From a virus, in the IMG/VR virus record IMGVR_UViG_3300009545_000046, positions 1 through 35,047 of that record: a DNA stretch of 35,047 bases; one strand, written 5' to 3'. Within the stretch, counting starts at the first letter, position 1, and each line of letters opens with the position of its first letter. The notes beneath the pieces were generated by a model. The model saw only the letters and a program-made list of their open reading frames with translations, had not been told where the DNA came from and did no database searches. Positions 15,608 to 21,992 of the stretch are shown here, piece by piece. Made by a program: the position numbers and the translations under genes.

Positions 15608-15868
15608 CTACTCTCGGTAAGACTGGACGACGACCAGAACGCCTCTGGTGCTGTCGATTTTGGCAGTGTAAACACGACCTTCGAAAAACTTCGTCAACGC
15701 TTCCTGCATCTTCACTACGTCCACCCCGCTGACGAACGAGATGAGTCTCCCCTTCCTGAAGGCAGTATCCACGAAGGCATTCTCGTCAGAATTGAGACCG
15801 GTGTGGTTGATGATGGAGAGTAGCTCGTTCGTAGCGCGAAGTACTGCCGAACCGGTGCCCATGCTCAC
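15608..15868 (-). CDS. unknown 86-residue protein
   Basis: A mixed alpha/beta protein starting at GTG 15868, which overlaps the upstream stop by GTGA. An in-frame ATG two codons later is the alternative start. It shows a helix (A-T-N-E-L-L-S-I-I-N), a central V-K-M-Q-E-A-L-T-K-F-F helix and a final strand pair (Y-T-A-K-I, V-L-V-V-V). No family recognised. Confidence 0.6.
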   Translation of the reverse strand: MSMGTGSAVLRATNELLSIINHTGLNSDENAFVDTAFRKGRLISFVSGVDVVKMQEALTKFFEGRVYTAKIDSTRGVLVVVQSYRE

Positions 15869-16233
15869 TCCCCGTCGCTATCGACCGCATTGAGCGCGTC
15901 GATCAGCGCTTGTCGATGCGCAAACGTGGGGCTCTTGAGCCAGCGCCCATAATTGGCGGCCACTCGCTGCCGCTGCCGATAAACCTCTTGACGACGCAGT
16001 GCGCGGACAGCCTCATCAGAATCGGGCGGAACGACCTTGTAGCCAGCCGACCAGGACCCCGACTCCTTTGAATATCCGTCAACGATTCCGAACTTTCGCG
16101 TGGACCCCTTCACGGTGAACGTCACCTTGTGCACGCGATCGATGGTGGTCACCGATGCGTCAGTACTTCCATGTGCCATGGAATACATCACGACTTCAGC
16201 GCCGGGCTTGATCCATTGCAGCGTGTCACCCAT
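15865..16233 (-). CDS. unknown 122-residue protein, first gene of leftward cluster
   Basis: The N-terminal half is strand-rich (about 1-65, with Trp and Val-Thr-Phe-Thr-Val runs). The C-terminal half is a basic helix pair (R-A-L-R-R-Q-E-V-Y-R-Q-R-Q-R and a final L-I-D-A-L-N). It follows GAGAAACGGAA immediately before the ATG and lies 40 bases from the -10 box. The first position in the operon suggests early expression. Function unknown. Confidence 0.65.
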   Translation of the reverse strand: MGDTLQWIKPGAEVVMYSMAHGSTDASVTTIDRVHKVTFTVKGSTRKFGIVDGYSKESGSWSAGYKVVPPDSDEAVRALRRQEVYRQRQRVAANYGRWLKSPTFAHRQALIDALNAVDSDGE

Positions 16234-16272
16234 TTCCGTTTCTCCATTCCTGATCGATCACTATTCGCCGTA

Positions 16273-16301
16273 AGGATAACACCTCGATGGCCCGTTGTAA
16301 A
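16273..16301 (-). promoter_or_regulatory. promoter, TTTACA-17-TATCCT, reading left
   Basis: On the minus strand TTTACA (16301-16296) and TATCCT (16278-16273) are spaced by exactly 17 bases. It would drive the 16233-14307 cluster and forms the left half of a divergent promoter region (16234-16363). Confidence 0.8.
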
Positions 16302-16315
16302 CACTTGGCTCGTCT

Positions 16316-16342
16316 GGTCTCCTCCCGCTGAGCTGGTACTAT
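16316..16342 (+). promoter_or_regulatory. extended -10 promoter for the rightward 16364-18536 operon
   Basis: TGG-TACTAT (16334-16342) is an extended -10 box about 20 bases before the ribosome site GAAGGAG and the ATG at 16364. No good -35 box lies 16-18 bases upstream. That place is taken by GGTCTC (16316-16321), the same hexamer that clusters in the operon this promoter would drive. An activator or repressor site there is an inference. Confidence 0.5.
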
Positions 16343-16363
16343 GCACCCAGGAAGGAGATAGAC

Positions 16364-16936
16364 ATGGAAATCTTTCACCCTGTCACGCAGTCACGAGTAC
16401 CGGAAGGGTACGTGCGCCTGCGCACCGCAGGGCCCAGCGTTCAGTTCAAAGGCGAGATTGTCGCCATGTCGTCGAGCGATGTCGCCACCAAGCCGGCAAA
16501 GCCGAAGTGGACCGAATTGGAGTTGTACTGCAAGACCGACGGAACGGGCGAATACGTTCTGCATGTGGTCGCGCGATCGGTAACGTACCACGCCGCAAAC
16601 GGCTGCGATAATGGTGTGCTCGTCAAGCTCGCCGACTTGGCCAAGCGCTACCTCGACATCAATTGCGAGGAACCCACTCCTGAGCCGTGTTCAATCTGCC
16701 GTCCTGTCGATATCCTCGACAAGGAAAAGATCACGCCCGACATGATGGTGTCGGCTGAGGTGGATTGGCACACCGTCTACGCGTGCCACAGCGTGGATGA
16801 GCTTCTGGAGAACTTGCGACAGACCAAGGGGCCGAAAAAGGGACAGTTCGGCATGCCGGCATTGATCTTGCTCGATCGAGCCCGTCGCGTTGATCCGACG
16901 ATCGCTCAGGCGCTCGACGAAGTTCATACGATCTGA
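16364..16936 (+). CDS. unknown 190-residue protein, first gene of nucleotide/recombination operon
   Basis: ATG after GAAGGAGATAGAC. The first 110 residues are strand-rich (a beta domain with T-E-L-E-L-Y-C-K and Y-V-L-H-V-V-A-R-S-V-T-Y-H). A C-S-I-C pair lies near 109-112, and the C-terminal 50 residues are helical with a basic G-P-K-K-G turn. The cysteines (C91-C94 region, 109, 112, 141) could bind zinc. No family recognised. Confidence 0.65.
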   Translation: MEIFHPVTQSRVPEGYVRLRTAGPSVQFKGEIVAMSSSDVATKPAKPKWTELELYCKTDGTGEYVLHVVARSVTYHAANGCDNGVLVKLADLAKRYLDINCEEPTPEPCSICRPVDILDKEKITPDMMVSAEVDWHTVYACHSVDELLENLRQTKGPKKGQFGMPALILLDRARRVDPTIAQALDEVHTI

Positions 16937-16950
16937 ATCAGGAAAAGGAA

Positions 16951-17202
16951 ATGAGAGAACTCACCGAAGATGAGCGGCGTAATTACGCCGCTCATCTAAT
17001 CCTTGAACGCGCTCGAACCGTCGAATTCCTCGATGTCGTAGAAGGAGCTACAGCGTTCTTCGATTTCAAAGATGATGAATACCTGGATGAAGATGTCGCC
17101 GAACTTATCGATACCGATATCGGCAAGGCAATCATTCGCGTGAGCTGGCCGGATGATGACGGTGTCTACAGTGACAATTTCGGAGACGAGGACGAGGAGT
17201 GA
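16951..17202 (+). CDS. very acidic 83-residue protein, unknown
   Basis: More than a third of residues are Asp or Glu, ending G-D-E-D-E-E. The fold looks like two helices then strands. Strongly acidic small phage proteins often act as DNA mimics that occupy host DNA-binding proteins, but that is only suggested by composition. The ATG follows AGGAAAAGGAA. The stop overlaps the next GTG start (GTGA). Codons 6-16 form a 30-bp palindrome, described separately. Confidence 0.65.
   Translation: MRELTEDERRNYAAHLILERARTVEFLDVVEGATAFFDFKDDEYLDEDVAELIDTDIGKAIIRVSWPDDDGVYSDNFGDEDEE
16968..16997 (+). other. 30-bp perfect palindrome within a coding region
   Basis: The 15 bases 16968-16982 (AGATGAGCGGCGTAA) are the exact reverse complement of 16983-16997. 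The structure starts 17 bases after the ATG of the acidic protein gene and encodes its residues 6-16. RNA would fold into a very stable hairpin at the start of the gene. On DNA it is a symmetric dimer-binding site. There is no T-tract, so simple termination is not expected. Confidence 0.9.
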
Positions 17203-17696
17203 CGGTTGAGCTTGAGACCAGGTCTCACCGGCCTGGCTGGGATGAGACCTGGCTGGCCATGGCGCAGACCGTGGCCTTCCGCAGTCGTTGCACCAAGCGA
17301 CAGGTGGGCGCGCTCATCGTCACGCGCGACAATCGCCCACTGATCGCGTCGTACAACGGGCCGGCGCGAGGACATCAAGTCTCGGAGGATTGCCGAGACT
17401 GGTGTCCCCGGTCTCAGTCTCATGAGACCAGCGCGAACTACGACACCTGTTTCAGTATCCACGCCGAGGCCAACGCACTGGTACGCGCCGACTACACCGA
17501 AATGCACGGTGGCACGATCTACGTCTCATCGGCGTCGTGTATCAACTGCGCCAAGTTGGTCGCCAATTCCGGTCTCAGCCGTCTCGTGCACGTGGTCTCA
17601 CCTAAGGATCAGTATCGAGACCCGGACGGGGTTGAGACCTACCTCCGCATGTGCGGTCTCAGTGCTCAGCGTGCGACCAGGGTTGAGACCCTATGA
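17199..17696 (+). CDS. dCMP/deoxycytidylate deaminase family protein
   Basis: This encodes 165 residues of the zinc-dependent cytidine/deoxycytidylate deaminase fold. His88-Ala-Glu90 is the catalytic H-A-E and S-C-I-N-C (113-117) supplies Cys114 and Cys117. The usual Pro before the first Cys is Ser here. C-T-K-R-Q-V-G-A-L-I-V (31-41) is the family opening and S-Y-N-G-P-A-R-G (51-58) the substrate loop. Expected role: dCMP to dUMP, feeding dTMP synthesis; no thymidylate synthase is in the window. The GTG start overlaps the upstream stop. The N-terminal 10 residues, the loop at 70-77 and the tail after 125 are where TGAGACC motifs fall, often read as Glu-Thr. Cys65 and Cys69 could hold a second metal. 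Confidence 0.88.
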   Translation: MTVELETRSHRPGWDETWLAMAQTVAFRSRCTKRQVGALIVTRDNRPLIASYNGPARGHQVSEDCRDWCPRSQSHETSANYDTCFSIHAEANALVRADYTEMHGGTIYVSSASCINCAKLVANSGLSRLVHVVSPKDQYRDPDGVETYLRMCGLSAQRATRVETL

Positions 17697-18000
17697 GACC
17701 CGAGACCAGTGGTGAGACCGTGAGACCAGCGGACGATGCGAGCGAAGCCGACTGGGCCGAATGGTACTTCGATCACCGAAACGACCCTGAGACCGAAGAG
17801 GAATTAATGCCACTCCCGGGCAGCCCCATGCAGTTGAAATACCGTCGACCCGGCAAGGATCGAATGGAGAGCACAACGGTAATCGTGCCGGAGAACTGGT
17901 ACGACATGACGACGAAAGAACGCAAAGACTGGGCCCAGGGCGAATGTAATCGCGTCTGCCCTGGCGCGACCGACGTCAGCCTTCGGTGAGACTTGAGACC
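17214..18000. repeat. dense cluster of GAGACC/GGTCTC (core TGAGACC), 17 copies
   Basis: GAGACC starts at 17214, 17244, 17424, 17617, 17634, 17685, 17695, 17702, 17714, 17722, 17789 and 17995. GGTCTC starts at 17221, 17410, 17571, 17594 and 17655. Fifteen of 17 extend to TGAGACC or GGTCTCA. Near-copies with GAGAC/GTCTC occur at 17183, 17379, 17395, 17417, 17523, 17581, 17988 and 18040. By eye the rest of the window has about 16 hexamers in 34 kb, close to chance. Pairs form inverted repeats: 17213-17227 (one-base centre), 17378-17400 (8-bp stem) and 17417-17428 (12-bp palindrome). Some starts are 23 bases apart (17221/17244; 17571/17594/17617). Confidence 0.93.
17693..17989 (+). CDS. unknown 98-residue protein
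   Basis: ATG overlaps the deaminase stop (ATGA). The first 30 residues are acidic and carry several GAGACC-encoded Glu-Thr pairs. The rest includes K-Y-R-R-P-G-K-D-R and N-W-Y-D-M-T-T-K-E-R-K-D-W, a helix typical of small phage DNA-metabolism accessory proteins. No family recognised. It is placed between deaminase and resolvase genes. Confidence 0.65.
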   Translation: MRPETSGETVRPADDASEADWAEWYFDHRNDPETEEELMPLPGSPMQLKYRRPGKDRMESTTVIVPENWYDMTTKERKDWAQGECNRVCPGATDVSLR

Positions 18001-18014
18001 AGGAAGGAAACGGA

Positions 18015-18536
18015 ATGAAAGTGATCGGACTCGATCTCAGTCTCAACGGGACGGGTATCGCCTATTCTGACGGTCACACCAAGGTCGTCAAACTGGACGA
18101 GAAAAAGGGCGATCGTCGTCTCATCATCATCCAGGACGAAGTCATCGCCGCGCTTCAGCCGCACGTCGACCTGGCGGTGATCGAGACTCCGCTCCCGCGC
18201 GGATTCTCGATTCACACACAGGGCATGGTGCACGGCGCGGTGCGCGTGGCTCTCATCAAGGCCGGCGTGCCTTACGTGCACATTTCGCCGGGCACGCTCA
18301 AAGCTTTCGCCACGGGGAGCGGGAAGGCCGACAAGGCGGCGATGATCCTGGCCGCGTACAAGCGCGGCGGCCGAGAATTCGTTGACGACAACGAGTGTGA
18401 CGCCTGGTGGCTGCGCGCCGCCGGCCTCGATCAGTACGGCGCGGCAGAGGTCAAGCTGCCCGAAGCGCAGCGGAACAAGCTAGCCGCCGTGAAGGACTGG
18501 CCGACGCTGGTTGGTCCGACCATCGTTGCGGGCTAA
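18015..18536 (+). CDS. RuvC-like Holliday junction resolvase
   Basis: This encodes 173 residues of the RNase H-like RuvC fold. Asp7 in G-L-D-L-S-L-N-G-T-G is the first catalytic acid. Glu57 in V-I-E-T-P is the second, and Asp125/Glu127/Asp129 in D-D-N-E-C-D-A-W-W-L the last. A G-S-G-K-A-D-K loop (101-107) supplies the conserved Lys. Length matches RuvC. It would resolve branched DNA before packaging or during recombination. The ATG follows AGGAAGGAAACGGA. It is the last gene of its operon and is followed by a strong terminator. Confidence 0.88.
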   Translation: MKVIGLDLSLNGTGIAYSDGHTKVVKLDEKKGDRRLIIIQDEVIAALQPHVDLAVIETPLPRGFSIHTQGMVHGAVRVALIKAGVPYVHISPGTLKAFATGSGKADKAAMILAAYKRGGREFVDDNECDAWWLRAAGLDQYGAAEVKLPEAQRNKLAAVKDWPTLVGPTIVAG

Positions 18537-18553
18537 ATGTGTTACCCTAAACG

Positions 18554-18593
18554 CGATTAAGCCCCCCACGGCTCACCGTGGGGGGCTTAATCG
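18554..18593. terminator. bidirectional terminator between convergent operons
   Basis: An 18-bp perfect stem (18554-18571 with 18576-18593) with a 4-nt loop has a C6/G6 core and AT-rich flanks (GATTAAG / CTTAATC). It sits between the resolvase stop and the converging gene at 18602, so it can serve both strands. Confidence 0.9.
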
Positions 18594-18601
18594 TCACGCG
18601 G

Positions 18602-19207
18602 TTACTTCAGGAAGTCCCGGTTCTGGGCGAACCACTTCATGGCGATCTCACGATCTGCGGCCGTCGGCGCGTCGATCGTCCAGAACAAGTCGGCACGCTT
18701 CACGTCCTCGGCCGACGGATTGGTCGCCAGCCACGCCGCCACCTTTTCGATGGTGTCGTACTGCTTCTGGAAATCGGCGTTCTTGCCCAGCATGCCGACA
18801 CGACCCAGAATGACATCGGAGTCGTTGAACTTGTTCTTGATGCCGTTCTGGGTGAAGTAACGCCCACGGAAGATGTCGCCCACCTTGCCGCACGGCTCCG
18901 GCTTCGCGCCGAACGGCGCATCGGCCCCGGGGCTCGCGTACACCGTCTCCTCGCCGTCGAGAACGGCAATGTCGATGGTGAAGCGAATGACCTTCGGCAC
19001 GTCGCCCGTAAAGCCGGGGTTGCGGTAGCCGTCAACTTCCTGCTCGCCGCGCTTGCGCCACGCCACGAGACGGCCCGCCAGGTCCTTTGGGCCACGCGGC
19101 CCCATGCCGCCGCCGCCAGACGGATTGCCGAACGGGTCGGCCATGCCGCCAGGTGCGCCGAACGGGTCGGCGGCAGGAGCGGGCGACGAGTTGAACGGGT
19201 CGGTCAC
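18602..19207 (-). CDS. DNA-metabolism protein with N-terminal DPF motifs, possible ssDNA-binding protein
   Basis: This encodes 201 residues from GTG 19207. The first 40 residues are disordered, Gly/Pro-rich, and hold three D-P-F motifs (3-5, 14-16, 24-26). The remainder is a folded domain with a strand-rich centre (V-I-R-F-T-I-D-I-A-V-L-D-G) and a helical C-terminal part (about 145-201). It lies next to a RecB-like nuclease, and proteins in this position in phages are often single-strand DNA-binding proteins. No OB-fold signature or acidic tail is certain, so the function is tentative. Confidence 0.5.
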   Translation of the reverse strand: MTDPFNSSPAPAADPFGAPGGMADPFGNPSGGGGMGPRGPKDLAGRLVAWRKRGEQEVDGYRNPGFTGDVPKVIRFTIDIAVLDGEETVYASPGADAPFGAKPEPCGKVGDIFRGRYFTQNGIKNKFNDSDVILGRVGMLGKNADFQKQYDTIEKVAAWLATNPSAEDVKRADLFWTIDAPTAADREIAMKWFAQNRDFLK

Positions 19208-19262
19208 GATGTTCTCTTTTCTCTATGCGCGATGTCGAAGTGGCTTCACGTGCCGTCGGTGA

Positions 19263-20351
19263 CTATGCGCTATGGATAATAGGTGAATCCTGCCGGATGA
19301 TGGTGAATTCATTCCAGCGATTGCTGCCCAATTCGGCCAGCTCCGGGGGGATCCGACCCCGGAAGTATTCGAACATTTCCGCGCCCAGCGCTGTCAAGTC
19401 TGCCTGTGAGGCGGCGTCACGCAAGCGCAGGGCATAGCGCTCAATGGCGCTGAGTGAGCCGCTGAGCGTGTCCAGGGGTCGCCCCCAGCGCTTGCCTGCG
19501 GCGCGCAGGGTTCGGACGTCAGAGACCAGCTGACAGGCCTTCCAGCCCTCGGCGATGTCGACCTGGTAGAGCTGCACCCGATCCGGGTCGTCGCCGTCGT
19601 GCACCATCGGCATGTGGGCCACGATGGCAATGTCCCACGACACGGGCGGCATGTCGATGTAGCACCACTTGTCGTGGTCCCACATCGCGTCGGCGTGCGC
19701 ATACAGCGCGAGCTGCATCGCGATTTCCCACCAGGTATAGAACTTCTTTTGCGTCTTCAAGTCGCCAATGAACAACGGATTGGCGGTTAATGACGGCTCA
19801 GCATAGGCAAGAACGCGGTCGAATGTGCCGGCGAGACCAAACCGCTCAATGACAACCCGACATTCGATCATACCAGGCACTACTTCCAGCAACGCCTCGG
19901 CCATTGCTCTCTGGTAATTGACCAGCTTGGGGTTCCATATCGATCTTGCGGTGACCAGTTCACCACGGTCGACTTGATCCGTATAAGCATGCAGCGCGGT
20001 GCCGGTCTCGTTGCCGCCTTCACCATACGAAAAACCGACACGATCCGACTTAGCCGCCTCCATGGCCCGGTCGGCAATCTCTATGATGCCGTCTTTGTCG
20101 TCGGTCGGCAACGTACGCAACAAGTCATACAGATCTTCGCGCTTCAGCAGGCCCACCAGCATCTGCCACTGCTGCCAGCGATTCAGGGCCCACGTGTCGC
20201 TGACCGTTTTCACGAAATTGGTGACACGCGTCCTGGCCACCGCTTTGGCGGTCGGGTCGCCGACCGGGGGGAGGTAATACCGGCCGTTGCGAATCAACGA
20301 CGGCTTGGGTATCGACGGCGACCCGAACGGGTCGCCAGGAAAATCGATCAC
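19263..20351 (-). CDS. RecB-like PD-(D/E)XK exonuclease
   Basis: This encodes 362 residues. The nuclease core is visible as G-T-A-L-H (117-121), G-T-F-D-R (175-179, Asp178), D-L-K-T (197-200, Asp197 and Lys199) and A-M-Q-L-A-L-Y (211-217, Gln213). This is the RecB/Cas4-type order H ... D ... DxK ... QxxxY. It should degrade or process double-stranded ends for recombination-dependent replication. The GTG at 20351 lies eight bases after AGGGG and just after the upstream stop. A start at 20393 would overlap 31 bases and lacks a ribosome site. The D-P-F-G motif at residues 7-10 matches those of the adjacent gene. Confidence 0.85.
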   Translation of the reverse strand: MIDFPGDPFGSPSIPKPSLIRNGRYYLPPVGDPTAKAVARTRVTNFVKTVSDTWALNRWQQWQMLVGLLKREDLYDLLRTLPTDDKDGIIEIADRAMEAAKSDRVGFSYGEGGNETGTALHAYTDQVDRGELVTARSIWNPKLVNYQRAMAEALLEVVPGMIECRVVIERFGLAGTFDRVLAYAEPSLTANPLFIGDLKTQKKFYTWWEIAMQLALYAHADAMWDHDKWCYIDMPPVSWDIAIVAHMPMVHDGDDPDRVQLYQVDIAEGWKACQLVSDVRTLRAAGKRWGRPLDTLSGSLSAIERYALRLRDAASQADLTALGAEMFEYFRGRIPPELAELGSNRWNEFTIIRQDSPIIHSA

Positions 20352-20362
20352 AGATAGAACCC

Positions 20363-20605
20363 CTAGCGCGTCGTGTTCCAGTACGTGTTCCACTGCTCGC
20401 GATCATACTCGGCTGCCTCAACGTTCAGCTCTGCTTCGAGCTGTTCCGGTGTGCATTTGTTACACGGCCACGGGTCGGCGATGATCGCATCCGGAAACTC
20501 CCGGTCGTCATTCGGGTCAGCCACCATGACGTGCTTACTGTGCGCACACCACATACCCCACTCGGCGACCGGAACGCCATTGATGTGCGTACGTTTCGTC
20601 ATCAT
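20363..20605 (-). CDS. small Cys/His protein, possible zinc-binding
   Basis: This encodes 80 residues. W-C-A-H-S-K-H (about 19-25) and P-C-N-K-C (about 47-51) could form a Cys/His zinc site. The tail is acidic and helical (E-Q-L-E-A-E-L-N-V-E-A-A-E-Y). The ATG at 20605 overlaps the upstream TGA, and an alternative ATG follows directly. Function unknown. Confidence 0.6.
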   Translation of the reverse strand: MMTKRTHINGVPVAEWGMWCAHSKHVMVADPNDDREFPDAIIADPWPCNKCTPEQLEAELNVEAAEYDREQWNTYWNTTR

Positions 20606-20769
20606 CACTTCGCATTCTTGGTCAAGTGCCAGACGTTCTTAGCGGCTGAGTGTTTCCCGCATCGGTAAACGCGACATTCGCCACGATACGTCGGAAGTCT
20701 CACGAGAGCCTTGAGGGCAGCATCCTTGCTCCGATATCTAATCTTCGAGCATCGTACTTTGTTCTTCAC
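20605..20769 (-). CDS. 54-residue C-x-Y-x-C..W-H-L-T small protein
   Basis: A short gene coupled on both sides: GTGA with the gene upstream, TGATG with the gene downstream. It starts with GTG six bases after GGAG. The product is very basic: C-S-K-I-R-Y-R-S-K-D-A-A-L-K-A-L (7-22) then C-R-V-Y-R-C-G-K-H (32-40) and W-H-L-T-K (47-51). This matches a widespread small phage/actinobacterial protein pattern (C-P-S-K-x-x-Y ... A ... Y-x-C-x-x-C-x-x-W-H-L-T), probably a one-zinc ribbon binding nucleic acid. The biochemical role is unknown. Confidence 0.75.
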   Translation of the reverse strand: MKNKVRCSKIRYRSKDAALKALVRLPTYRGECRVYRCGKHSAAKNVWHLTKNAK

Positions 20770-20984
20770 CTACTTCTCCGTTCCATGAACCAACGAACCA
20801 TGGCCTCTTTGGCGTCCAGATACGCCGGCTTGAAGGAGCGCGCGTTCCATGCCTGTCGACGCATCTCTCGGATTTCCGGTGGAACCATTTGCCAGCATCG
20901 CGCACATGCCCAGCTACTGCCGATCGGACAATCGCAACCGGGACAGAATCCATTGATCGGAACGAACGTGCGATCCGTCGTCAT
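20766..20984 (-). CDS. zinc-ribbon small protein
   Basis: This encodes 72 residues. C-P-G-C-D-C-P-I-G-S-S-W-A-C-A-R-C (about 14-30) gives two C-x-x-C pairs, a treble-clef or ribbon zinc site, followed by a helical Arg-rich tail (R-E-M-R-R-Q-A-W-N-A-R). The ATG at 20984 overlaps the upstream TGA (ATGA). Longer in-frame starts would run through the upstream gene. A nucleic-acid-binding or adaptor role is likely; the exact function is unknown. Confidence 0.65.
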   Translation of the reverse strand: MTTDRTFVPINGFCPGCDCPIGSSWACARCWQMVPPEIREMRRQAWNARSFKPAYLDAKEAMVRWFMERRSR

Positions 20985-21268
20985 GCGCGGCCCGGGTCGG
21001 AGTCGACGCAACGTGGTGTAGGTGTTGCAGCATCCATGATTGTCACGGTGCCGCCATAGAGCTCGATTAAATGATGCGCCATGTCGACCAACTTGTCCAA
21101 TGACCCTTGAGTCGACGCCCATTCGAGCACCGTATCGGGACCGCGCGATGGTACTTCAACGTCGTAGTAGTTGCGATCGCCACTTTTGACCTTGCCGGCC
21201 GTGGTCAGTGTGGTGACACGAATCGACATGGTGTATGACGTCTGCGGTTCAATTGCCTTACTGTCCAT
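20981..21268 (-). CDS. unknown 95-residue protein
   Basis: An alpha/beta protein: strands at 13-22 (Y-T-M-S-I-R-V-T-T-L) and 33-40, a helix around 47-72 (V-L-E-W-A-S-T ... A-H-H-L-I-E-L-Y), then strand V-T-I-M. The ATG at 21268 lies 11 bases inside the upstream gene. No family recognised. Confidence 0.6.
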   Translation of the reverse strand: MDSKAIEPQTSYTMSIRVTTLTTAGKVKSGDRNYYDVEVPSRGPDTVLEWASTQGSLDKLVDMAHHLIELYGGTVTIMDAATPTPRCVDSDPGRA

Positions 21269-21575
21269 TGTTGAGCTTCCTTACCTCTTGTGCTGTGCCG
21301 AATGTCTGCGGCACCCGTCCCCATATATCATGCATCTGATCCTCGCCAACCGCGATGGCGAAATGCCACTCCTCTTCTTCGTGCTCCCAAATCGCGTAGC
21401 CGAACCCTTCATCACCGCAGATCTCAACACCGCGCCGGCCGTCAGGTGCGGTGAAGTCCCACACGGCGACAACGAGCGCCGCCATGCCGTGATAAGCGGG
21501 GCCTTCGATAGGATCATCACGCTCCATTCTGATGTACTTGCCGATCAGATGCGCGTAATCGATGGCACGCTTCAT
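21258..21575 (-). CDS. unknown acidic protein, 105 residues
   Basis: The ATG at 21575 overlaps the upstream stop (ATGA). The product has a short basic start, then a mixed strand region (A-A-L-V-V-A-V-W-D-F-T-A-P-D-G) and an acidic Trp-containing loop (A-I-W-E-H-E-E-E-E-W-H-F). No catalytic motif recognised. Confidence 0.6.
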   Translation of the reverse strand: MKRAIDYAHLIGKYIRMERDDPIEGPAYHGMAALVVAVWDFTAPDGRRGVEICGDEGFGYAIWEHEEEEWHFAIAVGEDQMHDIWGRVPQTFGTAQEVRKLNNGQ

Positions 21576-21787
21576 GCTGGCTCCCAGTCTGATCTCACAC
21601 GCTTGGCGACGCGATACGTGGCATTCGGGAATCGCTTGTTGAGTCTGACGATCTGCGCCTCGGCGATCTCCATCGACTCGAAGACCGTGACGTTCCCGTC
21701 GCCCCACTCCTCATACTCTGACCAGTACCCCTCATCGCGAGTAGCGTTCCACAGCTGGACGGCGTACTCAGTTTTCGGCTCCGTCAT
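21572..21787 (-). CDS. small protein, paralog of the next gene upstream
   Basis: This encodes 71 residues. E-Y-A-V-Q-L-W near the start, a D-E-G-Y-W turn and Y-R-V-A-K-R-V-R-S-D-W-E-P at the end match the neighbouring product (E-Y-G-L-Q-Y, D-D-G-W, Y-R-V-V-E-R-D-V-S-E-W-R-P). The ATG at 21787 gives the usual ATGA overlap; an in-frame ATG at 21799 is possible. Probably a tandem duplication. Function unknown. Confidence 0.6.
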   Translation of the reverse strand: MTEPKTEYAVQLWNATRDEGYWSEYEEWGDGNVTVFESMEIAEAQIVRLNKRFPNATYRVAKRVRSDWEPA

Positions 21788-21990
21788 AACGGTCGCCATT
21801 CAGACACGTCGCGCTCGACGACGCGATACACGAAAACGTTGGTGAGACTTTCCTTGAAAGTCTTCTCGTTCTCGACAGTTGAACGGCTCTTGGATCGGAA
21901 ATTGAGACCCTGTTCGATCACCCACCGCCATCCGTCGTCATCGTCCTTGTGGCGATACTGCAATCCGTATTCCTTGTGATCTGCTTCCAC
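21784..21990 (-). CDS. small protein, paralog of the gene downstream
   Basis: This encodes 68 residues from GTG 21990, six bases after GAGAGGAAG and two bases beyond the helicase stop. It has an acidic D-D-D-D-G-W turn at 16-21 and the shared Y-R-V..R..S-x-W-x-P ending. Longer in-frame starts fall inside the helicase gene. Function unknown. Confidence 0.6.
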   Translation of the reverse strand: MEADHKEYGLQYRHKDDDDGWRWVIEQGLNFRSKSRSTVENEKTFKESLTNVFVYRVVERDVSEWRPL

Positions 21991-21992
21991 GG

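Noticed and set aside
15664-15670. Another TGTAAACAC copy resembling the leftward -35 context
   Set aside because: It lies inside a gene and no -10 box is found 16-18 bases away.
17214-18000. The GAGACC cluster as a CRISPR array or protein repeat
   Set aside because: Units are only 6-7 bases, unevenly spaced, on both strands and in several frames, so neither a CRISPR repeat-spacer pattern nor a peptide repeat explains them.
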